Of a stretch of 64,000 nt of DNA, positions 31,230 through 42,999 are shown piece by piece. The notes beneath the pieces are model-generated. The model ran no database searches. It was given only the letters and a program-made list of their open reading frames with translations, and was not told the DNA's origin. The stretch spans positions 189,812,380 through 189,876,379 of the forward strand of contig CM035420.1 in NCBI GenBank assembly GCA_020310875.1, in the 5' to 3' direction. Every line of letters begins with the position of its first letter. The first letter of the stretch is position 1. The DNA is from Ceratopteris richardii. Its lineage: Eukaryota > Streptophyta > Polypodiopsida > Polypodiales > Pteridaceae. Made by a program: the position numbers and the translations under genes.

Positions 31230-31450
31230 TGTTGGAAATTGAGGTTTGCGAAAGCACGCAAACAACACAAGGAAGAAGAAGAAGAAGAAGAAGCTTGGAG
31301 CACAATACACAATACTGAGTGTATTACCAATATAATGTACAAAGATAAATGAACCATTAGGGTTATAGGTGTATATACAACCCAGGGGGAGAAAACCTCC
31401 TAAAGAGGGAAAAAAGTGTCCCGATGATCCTAGTGTGTTCACACACATCA
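31230..31450 (-). repeat. 5' LTR of the copia element
   Basis: 221 bp, matching 26942-27153; includes a GAA/TTC microsatellite near 31275. Confidence 0.75.
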
Positions 31451-33540
31451 CAACCTAAATATATCAACAGCTTTTCTTAGAAGCTAAGTAGTGTTTGATT
31501 CTTTGATGTTCAATAATCACAAGTGCTAGTCAAATCCAACTAGCTCTTTTAGATGGTACCTTTGAAGGTATTCCATTTGATGCTTCTAATCAGCCATCAC
31601 TGCTCCATGGATGTCCCTATGTAGTGCTACTCAACACCTTTGATTCTCATGTTTCCACAAAGATCTTATCCTTTTTTCCTTCTCCGCTATCCTTTTTGAG
31701 CATGGTCTTGCTATATGATCTAGATGATCGAACATAGCTATCCTTTTGCTAGTAGAATTGTTATGTGAGCTCCTACTAGGTGATTTAGAGTTATGTGAGC
31801 CTTACTAAGACAAATTCACATCCTGATTCAAGTGATATATTTGGTTACATGTTATCCCAATGCCCTTCTCAGCGATCCTTTTTTCTCCTTTATGACACAG
31901 TCTAGCTAAGGGATATTGTTGCCTTGCCTAGCTACATGATATTTCTCTCTTACTCTGCTCAACAATGACTACAAGCATGGCTGCCCTTCTTCAATCAAGC
32001 TCTATGATGCTTTGGAGTCCTCATTTCCCAATGCTCTCCAATCAAGACACGTGCCTACCATCCATACACGTTGTCCGATGTGTTTTTTAATCACTTACTA
32101 TCCCTAAATTAGCAATGATGCTACTCTGCTTCCAAGAGGATCTTCTTATGCATTTACTTTACTTTGAAATATGTGAAACCCTTGGAAGAAATGCAATGAA
32201 TACTTGATTCTTGATATTCAACCTCCTTACCAAACTCCAATTCGGTAATACCCTGCGTGCTTTGGTTACCTTAAAAACTGATTCCTAAGACCCATGTCAA
32301 CTCGTAGCGTAGGGCATGCTCACACACTTTAAATTTATCAACCTACAAAGAGTAGGCCTCAACCTAGTTGCAATCAACGGCATATATAGATGTGACAAAG
32401 AGTAGGCCTCAACCTAGTTGCAATCAACGGCATATATAGATGTGATGGATGGGTGTCAAGTAAAGTCACAAAAGTATCTCCACTCGTTAGCCTCCTAGAA
32501 TATCCCCCTTCTCTAAGTTCAAGGCCCTCTATGCTTGATAGAGTTGAGGTTCATGCATATCCGATGCTTCCAAGCCCTATATCTGGTGTATTCAAGAATG
32601 CATGCTATCCGATGATCCCATAGGTGCACTACTATCTGATGCTTCAAACAGGGATGAATCACCTAAAATCTTAAAACTTCCTCAATGTGTTTCCATTTGA
32701 AGCATGCCTTAGCTCATTTTAAAGATATCAACAAGCATTAAATTTTTCAAGGTGGAAATACAAAAGGAGGAGGGTTAAACGTGTGTATAGAGCTCACAAA
32801 CTTGTGGAATTCTTTCTTCTCGAGTGTTAATTCAAAACACGAGTTTAAATGTGTTTAATCACTTCAAAATCATGCAAAACAAGATAGATGATAGTTCCAT
32901 AAATCGTAAATTTGTGTTGTGTGGAGCATCAAGAACCATGTGGGATATGCTACCAAATATACGTTGCTTTATGGTATTTGTCTACTACCAAATGTCTTGA
33001 ACGTCCACCATCTTGGATGTACTAGAGTAGCGCATGTTCATGGATGATAGGAAAGATGTGCCTTGTGCATGGCCATGTAATATGGCCATATGCATGCATT
33101 TTTCCTCTCCTAACATACATCATATTTGAAATGTCCTTCATTTTCTTGAGTGTGGTTTCTTTGAAGTACCTTTGATCTTTTTACGGCACTGGTTGAGGAT
33201 GCATAGCATGCAATTGTCATCATGAATCATGTGTATCCATTATATTTTGAATGGTCTTCTCCCACGAAATAACAAGCTTGTCTTGCTACCTTGGTTTATG
33301 TTATAAGAATTCTTTGCATTCTATTTCCGTCTTCACTACATAGCCTACTAGTCTCTCACTAAGTGTCATGGGTCATGGAAACAATATTCGAGTGTTGTGA
33401 CCAAAGAAACGAGTGATAAAACATCTTAAAATGTTTGCATGTAGTGGGATGATAGGAACATTGAATGTGAGTAGTACACCCACAAACTTTCACATGCATA
33501 CATAGATGCATACGTGGACACATGCATATGCATGAAGTTT
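31451..33540. other. No gene seen; one 50-bp tandem duplication
   Basis: About 2.1 kb of AT-rich sequence without a credible reading frame or element terminus. A 50-bp segment is duplicated exactly in tandem at 32346-32395 and 32396-32445. Confidence 0.65.
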
Positions 33541-33544
33541 TTAG

Positions 33545-33900
33545 ACTACATACATACATACATAGATACATATACACAAACATACTACATACATACGTGC
33601 ATACATACATACATACATATATGCATATAGCTTTTAGACGACATACATACATACATATGTACATACATACATACATATGTACATACATACATATGTACAT
33701 ACATACATACATACATACACGCATACATACATCATACATACATACATACAACATACATACATACATACATACATACACATTGCATACATACACACACATA
33801 TATACATCCATACATACATACATACATACATACATACATACATACATACATACATGCACACACATATGTATATATGTCCATTTACACATACATACATAAT
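33545..33900. repeat. CATA/TATG microsatellite
   Basis: About 355 bases of (CATA)n with interspersed ATGT and ACAC variants. The long Y/V/C/M or I/H/T/Y frames across it are products of the repeat. Confidence 0.95.
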
Positions 33901-34429
33901 ATGATGTCTTCTATGCCTCAAACCTCATCAAATAAATGAGTTCTTCCTCCCAACCACATAACCATATTTATGGCCCTTGACCCCTTTTATGATTAGATAT
34001 GGCTCACCCTCATAGTGCATCATCCACCTTACTTTGTAATATTTCCTTCTCCTTAAGTGCTTTTCTGCTCTCATTAATGAACTAGAAGCGATACTTATTG
34101 ATGCAAATCTTTATGCATGCATGCATACATCTTTAAAACGGGAAAATATAGAATTTAAGAAATTTACCATGAAATAAAAAACAAGATCATAAGATGGACA
34201 ACCTAGTGATTGGAGAACATCATATCTTTGAAATAATTAGAGGTGGTTGTGTAGTTTATATTCACACATCGAATACCATCACTATTGGAGTGTGCAAACG
34301 TCATGGTGTAGGTATCTTTGGAAAGGAAACTTTTAAAGTCATAAGAACACCATGAGAAATGGTTCTAGAGGAACATTACTACCATTCAACATAGTAGGAC
34401 TACACTACGTTTTAAGAAGATAGATGTCC
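33901..34429. other. No gene seen
   Basis: AT-rich interval between the microsatellite and the 3' end of the LINE. Nothing recognised. Confidence 0.6.
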
Positions 34430-34436
34430 CTTTTTT

Positions 34437-36000
34437 TTAAGAAAAGGAAGTTCGGCCTTGGCCTACTCTCCCGGACTTTAATTCAAGAAAATACAGAACA
34501 ACGTACAAGTGAATGGGACTAGTCCCCTTGGGACCCCCCGTATGGCACAAAGTAGGGGCAAATCTTGTAAATATAAAGAGCATTACAAAGGAGGTTAATA
34601 ACTCTCTTGTCCCCCTCATGTGGGGCCCACTTGGATTTGATCTTGTTGCTTTCGATGAGAAACACTTTAAGATGTCTAAAAGGTGGGGATCCCCTACAGT
34701 TGGAGATTCTATTGCCAAGGAGGAATAGAGACCGATTGACCACTCTTTAAGAGGGTGTCCAAAATTGTTGGCACACCGCTCCCTCCAGATCATCGAGCGG
34801 GTTTCCTCTCTTATCGCATTCCACAGTGCCACGGAGAAGCTGACCGCTTTGCCAAGCAGCACTTGCTTCCATGTGATTTGAGCTTGTAGTTTCAAAATAT
34901 TCCCAATGGTCCGCCAAGTAGGAGAGACTTGGGGCAAGCGAAGAAGATGTGGCCCAGATCCTCAATGTCACAGCGACAATGCTTGCACCACAGCGGAACC
35001 CCACAAATTTTGTTAGCCTTTCGGTTGGTCCAGATACCACGGTGGAGAATTTGCAACATGAGAACCGATTTTTTTTTATCTCGATGAGAGGGTGCTAGAT
35101 AGACATGAACTTCAATTCCCATCGTAGCCTTGTCCAAGTCAAGCACCACTTCTTGTTTAGCGTGGTATGATAGTCCACGATCACCTTGATTCTAGGAATT
35201 TTGGACAAACGATTTCCATTGTGCCACATAAGACCCTCAGGGTACGGCATGTTATGCCCAAGGAGGAGCCGGGTTTTTGAACATTCCCAAGCGAGGCATT
35301 TGCTTTGAAGGAGAGTCCATTCTTCATAGTTCACTCTGCTTTCCAGGTCTATGTCCTCAAATCTGATCCACTGGCCAGTTTCTTGATTCCAGATGTGACT
35401 CCAGTGTTTGAAACCCTTGTTCCCAAGACCGTTAGCAATTTGGATGTTCCAAGTGGCCACACCCTTGATGCCTCAGATCAGAAACCATATTGAGTCATTT
35501 TGTCTGATGTCGGTCGCCCATTTCCAGTCATCTGTTACTCTGACAAATTGTTTGAACTTGTTCCAACTCTTCCATAGGGAGCGCACAAGATTCGAACCTT
35601 TAGGGGAGACCAAAATTGGAGAAAATAGAAGAGTAAGGAGGTCCAATTCTTTCCAACCTTGGATGCCCATCAACGTGATCATGTTCTTGTTCCTGAAAAT
35701 AAGCTTGGCCCACAAGGTCTGCAGTTGCATCAAGCCCTAATGATCCATTTTTTCGCTAGCATGTCAGCAATCCCTTGAATATCCATAATATCCAAGCCAC
35801 CACAATCCTTTTGGTTGATGCAAGTAGACCATTTAATTTTGAAGACCCCTCTTTTGTTGTGATCCCCAGTCCAAAGAAAGTTTTTGTAGATACTTTCCAA
35901 TTTTTTAAGCTCATGATCTTTCCGTCTCCAGCAAGAGAGGAAATAAATGGTCAAGGAGATGAGGAAGGTGTTAATGACCATGGCACGGCCTACGAGATTG
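34437..36000 (-). pseudogene. LINE ORF2 C-terminal region
   Basis: After RT: KLESIYKNFLWTGD (about 35905-35860), a G.KIKW..CINQKDCGGLDI block (about 35845-35780), and a zinc-binding zf-RVT-like segment RGIWTNRKANKICGVPLWCKHCRCDIEDLGHIFFAC (split; about 35045-34935). The last stretch decays toward the A-tail. It belongs with the RT frame to its right. Confidence 0.75.
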
Positions 36001-36050
36001 ATTTGTGTGCCCTTCCAAAATGCTAATTTGTTGTCTAGCTTGGAGAAGAC

Positions 36051-37060
36051 CTAGTTCCAATGCTGCTCCGTCATGACACCAAACCCATCAGAATACCGAG
36101 TAGACGGAACACCTAACCCCTTGGGATAGATTGACAACCATGGTTGACCAAAAATCGAGGGGGGGTGTCTGAAGATGGCTCTAAAAGAATTTTTGGAGTG
36201 GTTGATTCTAGAATGAGATGGCTCATAGAAAATTTCAAACACCTCCAAAATCTTTCCATGCTTGTCAAATCATTGTGCACAAATGCGTTCAGGTCATCTG
36301 CAAAAAGCTGCATGGTCATCTCATCATGGTTTAGAGGTAGAGAGAGACTTTTAAGATGGCCCAGTTCCATGTGATGTTGTACGAGATGGTTGAGCCCTTT
36401 CGTGGCAAGAGCAAAGAGTAGAGGGGCCAATGGACATCCTTGGTGAATAGATCGTTTTAGTTTGATAGCCATCGATAACTACTTGTTGATATTAATTTGC
36501 ATCGATGTGTTCCCCAGCATAGTAGCTATCATCTTGGTGAATTTCTGGCTACATCCGAGGTCTTTTAGAGATTGAAGCACAAAGTCCCATTCTAGCCTAT
36601 CATAGGCTTTGTTGATTTTAAGGAATACAACATCTTGCTCGGACTCTTCAAAAAATTTGAGACCTTCCCAAATATCAATAATACCTTCAAGTATTGATCT
36701 GCCCTTGATGAATCCTTTTTGGTCCTCGCTAAGCCACCACTTCAAGTGATGTGAAATTCTATTGGGAATTACTTTCCCAAGAATCTTGTACCCTGTTTGG
36801 AGCATTGTGATTGGATGCCAGTTTTCTATCATATTCTTGTTGCCTTTTTTATGGATAAGTTTGATGATGTCATTGTTTAGGCATTCGGGAAGTGCACTAA
36901 ATGCAAGGGCCTCATGCCAAACCAAGCACAATGGGGTGGCCACCACCTGTCTGAAGGATTTAAAAAATTCATTTGTGAGGCCATCAGGACCCGGGCTCTT
37001 CCCCATTGGGGTGCTAATCGATGACTTCGAGGATCTCATTCTCAAAAATGGGAGTGTCTA
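36051..37060 (-). pseudogene. LINE ORF2 reverse transcriptase
   Basis: Non-LTR RT motifs in order on the minus strand: GKSPGPDGLTNEFFKSF (about 37005-36955), a NWHPITMLQTGYKILGKVI block (about 36825-36768), QKGFIKGRSI (about 36723-36695), a KAYDRLEWDFV block (about 36620-36588), then after a shift HQGCPLAPLLFAL (about 36450-36412) and the catalytic FADDLNAFV (about 36318-36290). The enzyme would prime on nicked target DNA. Stops and one shift disable it. Confidence 0.87.
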
Positions 37061-38075
37061 GTAGAGGCTTCAAGTTCTGCGGTATTCTCGTGGGAGAGAC
37101 TTTTGAGATGGTCGCCATCCAATCCCTCTTGTGGGGAGAGAGGGGCACTGTAACCCCTAGGAGATGAGTAAAATGGTCGACAATAATAGCATTGTTTTCT
37201 TCTTCCGTTTTGCATTAGACCCCATTACCACCAATCAAGAAGGGGATTGAGTCTCTAGTTTACTTCCTCTTGAGGATGCCACACATCTCTTTAGATGGTC
37301 TATCAGCCCTACCAGCCCACCAATCTTTAAAGTATACTTGCAGGTTTTGCCTTTGGATTTCTTATTCGTATCTCAGCATGCCTCTGATTTTTCATAGACC
37401 CCTATGGTATTGGTGGTTTCCTTTATTCACTTCCTCCTCAAGGCGCCAGAGCCTTTGGTTCATCTTCTCTCTCCACCTCCGTCGAACATTGCAAAGCATC
37501 TTGTGGGTCCTGATCAGAATTTGGCAAATCTTCTCAATCATAGCCCTCCAACATTTTACCCATGAGGTGGCATCGGTGAAAGCCGAGTCCCATACCAAGG
37601 TAATTTCTTGATGGACAAAGGGGAGGGAGAATGACATCGGGCACACATGAAACCAAGGCACTTTTCTGAATTTGAGAGTTGGCTTGAACGTGAGAATGAT
37701 CGGGTAGTGGTCTGAAATGGCGAGGTCGGTGTGTTACGAGATGTTTGGTTGGCCCCATTGTCAGGTAATGTTCTGTGCAATATAGCTTCTATCTAGTTTA
37801 GGTTTCCTTAGGTCATCCCCAGATTGGAGGTTCGAATGAATTCATTCATGTCTTTAATCTCCACTAAATCTAGGTGGAGCTTGATTTTATCCCAGACGTC
37901 TTTCTCCCCACCATCGATGGCATGCTCCCTGTTGTCTCACTCATCCGATGGGTCTTCCACCATGTTGAAGTCTCTGCAAAGCATCACGTTGTGGAGGAGT
38001 GAGTCCAAAGAGCCTCAAGTGTCGATCTGCTTCGACTCCCTGTTAGGAGCATACATTGAGACCATAGTGAACTAG
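37061..38075 (-). pseudogene. LINE ORF2 endonuclease
   Basis: Fragments of an AP-type endonuclease: TMVSMYAPN (about 38068-38045), DFNMVEDP (about 37970-37945), a WDKIKLHLDLVEIKDMNEF segment (about 37900-37840), SDHYPIIL (about 37715-37692). Several stops and shifts separate them. It would nick target DNA before reverse transcription. Confidence 0.75.
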
Positions 38076-38811
38076 AAGGGTCCATCAAAGGAAGCAGCTA
38101 ACCAATGATGATTTTGATTCTCGCAGGAGTGATTTCCCCTTCCCAAGGTCAATGGAGATCTTAGAGGGGAGAGCTTTGTTAAGATTAGACTCAATGCAGA
38201 TCTGCGAGTGCCATCGAGCATTGAAGGAGTATTTTGCTCCTTGGTAGATGAAGCCTCCCACATCCTCTCGCGAGGCCATTGATCGACCAATAGGCGCAAC
38301 AATTTCCTGTAGGAAGTCATAGAGGAAAAAGGGAAGATTGGGAAGCTCAAGCTAGGGAGGGTAGCACAAGGGTTTCGACTTGTTTGGGACAAAATCAGGG
38401 AACCACTTAAACAGGCATAAGGTATACCTCCACACTTGCCAGGTGCCCACTTGGAGCACTTGGAATGCCATCTTCTCGTTCTCGAAGACCAAAAGTAGGT
38501 GTTTCATCGGCAAAAATTGGCATTTGCTCACTATCAAGCCACGAGGGAACCACTCCTTACGAAGCCAAAGGTGCATGAACTCCAAGGGGGGTCTTGGTCC
38601 AAACAACTAGCCAATGAGGCACATTTTCAAAAGCTCTTCTTGCTTTGCCAAGATAAATTCCCTGCTTAAGGAAACTAGCAGGGGAGTGGTCCCAAGAGAA
38701 TTCCCCGTAGCCTCGCAAGAGGGTCCCACATTGCTGATCACCAACGAATGGGGTACACCTGCCATGGGGGCCGATGGCATCCCAAATGCAAAAGAGTGAA
38801 GGTAAGACCAA
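38076..38811 (-). pseudogene. LINE ORF1-like protein, DUF4283 type
   Basis: Two overlapping minus-strand frames together give the layout of plant L1 ORF1: WFPRGLIVSKC…LLVFENEKMAFQVLQVGTW (about 38545-38450), WFPDFVPNKSKPL, then GRSMASREDVGG…ICIESNLNKALPSKI (about 38290-38170). The usual CCHC zinc finger is missing and the sequence passes into endonuclease. Function in the family is RNA binding. Confidence 0.65.
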
Positions 38812-39400
38812 AATGGCTAAGGCTTTTAGCTTACGAGAAAAGGATCCAAGAACTGCAATCCCTTATACCTCCATAAGACAACGATGACACTACCCTCCAT
38901 TATCGGTGGCCACCACAACACAAGGAGAGGGCGGTGTCAAACCTCCAACGAGAGCACCTATCGAAAGCTTCCCCCCAAGACAACCGCAAGCCCACCAATG
39001 ATATTTACACCCACGTGATGACACCAACTCCTCCGTGTGAGAGATGCTTGTGACGATACACCTCCACCCAAAGATACCCTTCGCGTGACGATACTGCACC
39101 CCCCCCCACTCTCGTTACGATATCACAAAGGAGACCACCACGATACACGATGGGTCTCGCGATCGAGCTTGGCGATACCCACCGCTTGACGATACTGCTC
39201 TAGACACGTGATGATACTGCTCTGGATGATACAACTTGATGATATTGCACAGGACTGCGATACACAACCACTCATGATGATACCGTCGTAACCCAATAGT
39301 GTGACGATACCACCATTGGTGATGCCACCACCGAGCTTGGGGAGTTCGTGATACCTTCAATCCTTGCATGGGTAGGACGGCCACACAACTGACAACCTAC
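38812..39400. repeat. Degenerate GATAC-containing repeats
   Basis: From about 39000 to 39360, units resembling GTGACGATACTGC recur irregularly (GACGATAC, GATGATAC, GCGATAC), spaced about 15-30 bases. Left of that is CA-rich sequence. Short frames in it have no domains. It could be the LINE 5' region or a decayed satellite. Confidence 0.4.
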
Positions 39401-40239
39401 CGGCCAGGGGCTCGTGTATCTTTTAGAGGAAAAGGCAAAAAATTGACGTTCAGTGTGTTACGTGAATGACAATGACTACTGCTCCTTGATGTCAGCGGGA
39501 GAGTTCTACCGTTCTCAAACACTACCATCTGCCGCAACGCTTCATACTCCAATTGTCGGGCTCTGCCATAGTTGTCTAACTGCACAGGACTGTGATTAGA
39601 GTTGGTCAACAATTAAGCGGAAGATGTCTTTTTGCAAGAAGTGACCTGAGACATCATTACCATATAAAATTGCAAGAGAACTTCCCCTTCAAAGTAGATG
39701 TTTGATTATGATAACAAGGGTAAGAAAACCCTATGCAATGATGATAATTTAAATGTCTTTGTATTCTTCTAAAACTAAGAGATACACATTATATATATTG
39801 TAGCATTTTGAAGTTTTTCCATCCTTAAAAAAGATATCAAATCACATTGGCTAATAAAAGTGTATGGAGAAATTGAAAAACATTTGAATTTAGAAGAAAA
39901 GTGAAGTTTGATATGTCTAGAATGTCAATAGTATTCCAATATCTTAGTTATAACTGATGGAAGATATCCACTCCTAGTTGCAACACAAGAATGATAGGCC
40001 CTTCCTAGGACCAAATTGTTCGCTATCATAATCCACCAAAAATTGAATTAATCTCTAGAACAGAGGACTGAACCTATGAAATTTTGCACATTAAAAATGG
40101 ACTCTCTAAGTTTTCCAAGAAGCCATAGATCACTTAATTTGGAAAATGCAACTTATGTCAACCTCCTTGCACAAGACATATAAAAAATTACCCAAATAGA
40201 TAGCTTATACCTATGTGTACCTTTTCACACACATATATT
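39401..40239. other. No gene seen
   Basis: A short minus-strand frame at 39397-39612 has no recognised domain. The rest is AT-rich. Confidence 0.55.
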
Positions 40240-40748
40240 GGGAAATATGCAGAGATAGACCAAAGAGCTTCAAGCTCAATATACACAAGGAGAAGGGACA
40301 CTTGAGACTAAAATTATAGTCAAAAGAAATCTTACAACAAGAGCTACAAGATGAGCTATCTTTCTCATGAAACAAACAACTACACAATGAGATATAGATT
40401 ATTGAAAATCTTAGCCTAAAAGAAAACTTCATCTAGCAAGGGGCTAGATTATCTAGGGGGTAGCTTAGATCTAGAGTATGAAATCCCAATGAGAGCCTAA
40501 AAGTGCACAAATGAATGAAGAGGATGGCCACAAATTTCCAAGCCTTTGCTTATATAATGCTCCAAAAATTGGTGTAGAATTTGGATTCAAAACATGCCTC
40601 CAAAATCCCCCACCTCCATCAAGTTAGATGGAATCTTGAGCTTAAGAACTCGTGGAAAAGTGGCTGTAAAATTTACCAAAAATTGAGATGATGTGGCACT
40701 TGAGTTAAGCCTTGGATCACACACACTTGAGCTTGTAAATTTCTAACA
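40240..40748 (-). repeat. 3' LTR of the second copia element
   Basis: Preceded on the minus strand by a purine tract (GAGGGGGAG, about 40749-40760), then TGTTAGAAATTTACAAGC. Matches 46935-47447 in most of its length. Confidence 0.65.
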
Positions 40749-41720
40749 CTCCCCCTCAAGCTCAAGTGCTTGTCTCCATTGATCTCCTTCAAGTTGAGGC
40801 TGATCTTAAACTTCTCCAACTTGCTTGCATCCCTGAATTTGGTCATGATATCTACTAGCCGATCCTTTATGTTGTACTTGATGTCTGCTTCCTTTGCTAA
40901 TACCTTCTCTCTAATGAAGTGATAATGGATCTCGATGTGCTTGCATCTTGCATGGAACATAGGGTTGCTTGTTAGATGAATGATTGATATCTTATCTCCA
41001 AATAGAGTAAACTCATTGACCTCCACATCCAAGTCTTTGAAGAGCTTGAGCCACATGCTTCTCACATGTAGCAAGTGCTAAGGATCTATACTCGGCCTCA
41101 GTAGATGATAATGCAACTCTAGGTTGCTTCTTGGACATCCATGAGATGACTCTTTGACCTACCATGAAGACATTGACAGATGTGCTCCTTTTGTTTGCCT
41201 TTGAGCCAACCCAATCAGCATCACTAAAGACTTGTGGTTGTAACCCGTCTCCATAAGGGTAGTAAAACCCTTGGTTGATAGTGTGCTTGATGTACCTAAG
41301 CGCTCGCTTAACTACATTCATATGAACATCAGTTGGTGAATTCAAAAATTGAGAAAGAGCTCCTACAATATATCACAAGTCGGGTCTTATGATGGTAGCA
41401 TAATTAAGGCTTCTAATTATGCTTCTATATGCTGAGATATCTTCAAGAGGTCGCCCTTCACTTGCACATAACTTAGTATTTGGATCCACAGGTTGTGTGA
41501 GTGTCTTACATCCACTCATACCATACTATTTCCTTTGAGCTAGATAAACACCATTTTATACATAAATAACTTCAATTCCAAGAAAATATTTGAGCACTTC
41601 AAGATCTTAAATCTTGAATTCATTCCCAAGCTTGGCCTTGATCCATTTGATACTTGGATCATCACTTCCTATTATGATCAAGTCATCCACATATATGCAT
41701 ATGTAGCAGGGAAGAAAATA
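40673..41720 (-). pseudogene. copia RT C-terminus and RNase H
   Basis: Minus strand from the right: catalytic IYVDDLIIIGSDD (about 41700-41660), then after stops PTDVHMNVVKRALRYIKHT (about 41335-41280), VFSDADWVGSKANKRST (about 41230-41180), WMSKKQPRVALSSTEAEYRSLA (about 41140-41075), and after a shift KISIIHLTSNPMFHARCKHIEIHYHFIREKV (split; about 41000-40905). RNase H runs to the purine tract, as in intact copia elements. Everything before YVDD is missing, cut at about 41720. Confidence 0.85.
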
Positions 41721-42990
41721 AGACAACCCTCTCACTCAAAAGTATATAAATATGGGCGAAATGCTCTAACCATATCATGCTATATCTATAAATATTTTGG
41801 CAAATTTTGATGATAAGTTTCATTTGAAATATAAAGTTTTTGGCAAATTTTGACAATGAATCCCATTTGAAGTATAAAAATTTTAGCTGAATCTTTGTGA
41901 TAATCTTCCTTGACATTTAGAAAGAGATGAGAATTTTCAAGTAAAAAGAATTACCCTTTTGTAGAAAGGACAAATTGAGACAAGGGCTCGTTTTACCAAG
42001 GTCTCATGAGCTAGAAACTTAGAGATAAGACATCTCAAGGTAATTTGACACCTTAGAAGAGAACTCTAAGAACACCTACAAGTTTAGGATACTTATAAAT
42101 CAAGTATCTAGTTCATAAGTAATTACTATAATTACATAGTTATGAGTTCTAGTGCACATTTCTATGTGTATAGAATAAAGAAGTTTATTTCACAAGAAGT
42201 ATAGACTTCAGATTTGTGGAATTAAAAGGGCAAATAAATTTTGATTAGAATGTCATAGTTAGAAATAGTAAAAGAAAAGTCGTGTAAGAACTTCTTAGAT
42301 TTGGAAGTTGAGACAGACTTTAAAGTTTCTAGTTTTATAAGGAATCATATCTTGATTCTATAACAGTTTAATATAGGCAGATGGGGTAGTTTCATCTATC
42401 TATCTACCTAAGAATGAAGAATAGAGATCCTAGGTGGACTCTTTTTCATTAAGCAATCAAGGAAAGTCTATAGGCCAAGAACTCTAGAGTGGCTAAGATA
42501 CATAGAAAGGCAAGATTTGCAGAGATCAAACAAGGCAAGTCTGTGGGTCACATACTCAAGAGTTGCCAAGATATATAGAAAGGCAAGGTTTGCAAAGAGC
42601 AAACAATGCAAGGCACTCTAAGTCTCTAGCAGGGAGACAAGGTTATATTGCAAGGCACGGTTTGCAATAGGTAAAAAAAGCAATGTTGTGGTCAAGATTC
42701 TTAGTAAAGAATGATTACACAACAACGGAAGGTTTGCATTTATTAAGCAAGCAAGGTTGTCCCCAGTAGGGAGTGATTACCTAAGAATGCAAGGTCTACA
42801 AGTAAGAAAGTCAATTCCAAATGGAAGACAAGTTGAGAAGCAAGTTTGATGTTTCTATTATAGTACATCATAAATAGTGATCAACTTTGAGCATGAGGGG
42901 AGGTGACTATTGATCCGTGGAGAACCCGATCTCTAGGACGAGATTGGTAAATGCTCCCAAGTTGCTTAAAGTTGATTGTAAGTTTATTTA
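41721..42990. other. No gene seen; faint internal repeats
   Basis: AT-rich. Around 42490-42610 a ~60-base segment containing GATA..TAGAAAGGCAAG.TTTGCA occurs twice in diverged form. It may be chromovirus leader. Confidence 0.5.
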
Positions 42991-42999
42991 TTATCTTTA

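Larger units (their letters stand above)
26942..31450 (-). mobile_element. Ty1/copia retrotransposon, decayed, with both LTRs
   Basis: LTRs of about 215-220 bp at 26942-27153 and 31230-31450 (TGATATGTGTGAACACA…CAACA on the minus strand), initiator-Met-type primer site at 31213-31229, gag near 30830-30500, RT and RNase H at 28400-27180. A third copy of this LTR sits at 54773-54986 on the plus strand. No matching target duplication is seen at the outer ends. The middle (28400-30480) is not copia coding sequence and holds tRNA-like modules and another LTR/primer-site junction, so it has been invaded. The protease and integrase regions are missing. Confidence 0.75.
34430..38811 (-). mobile_element. 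L1-like LINE, decayed
   Basis: On the minus strand: ORF1-like DUF4283 segment, AP-type endonuclease, reverse transcriptase, C-terminal zinc-binding region, then a terminal A run (plus-strand T8 at 34431-34438). The order and A-tail are those of plant L1 elements. Part of the region between ORF1 and ORF2 is missing and there are many stops and shifts. Confidence 0.85.

Noticed and set aside
33359..33921. Frames across the CATA microsatellite
   Set aside because: Low-complexity products of the repeat.
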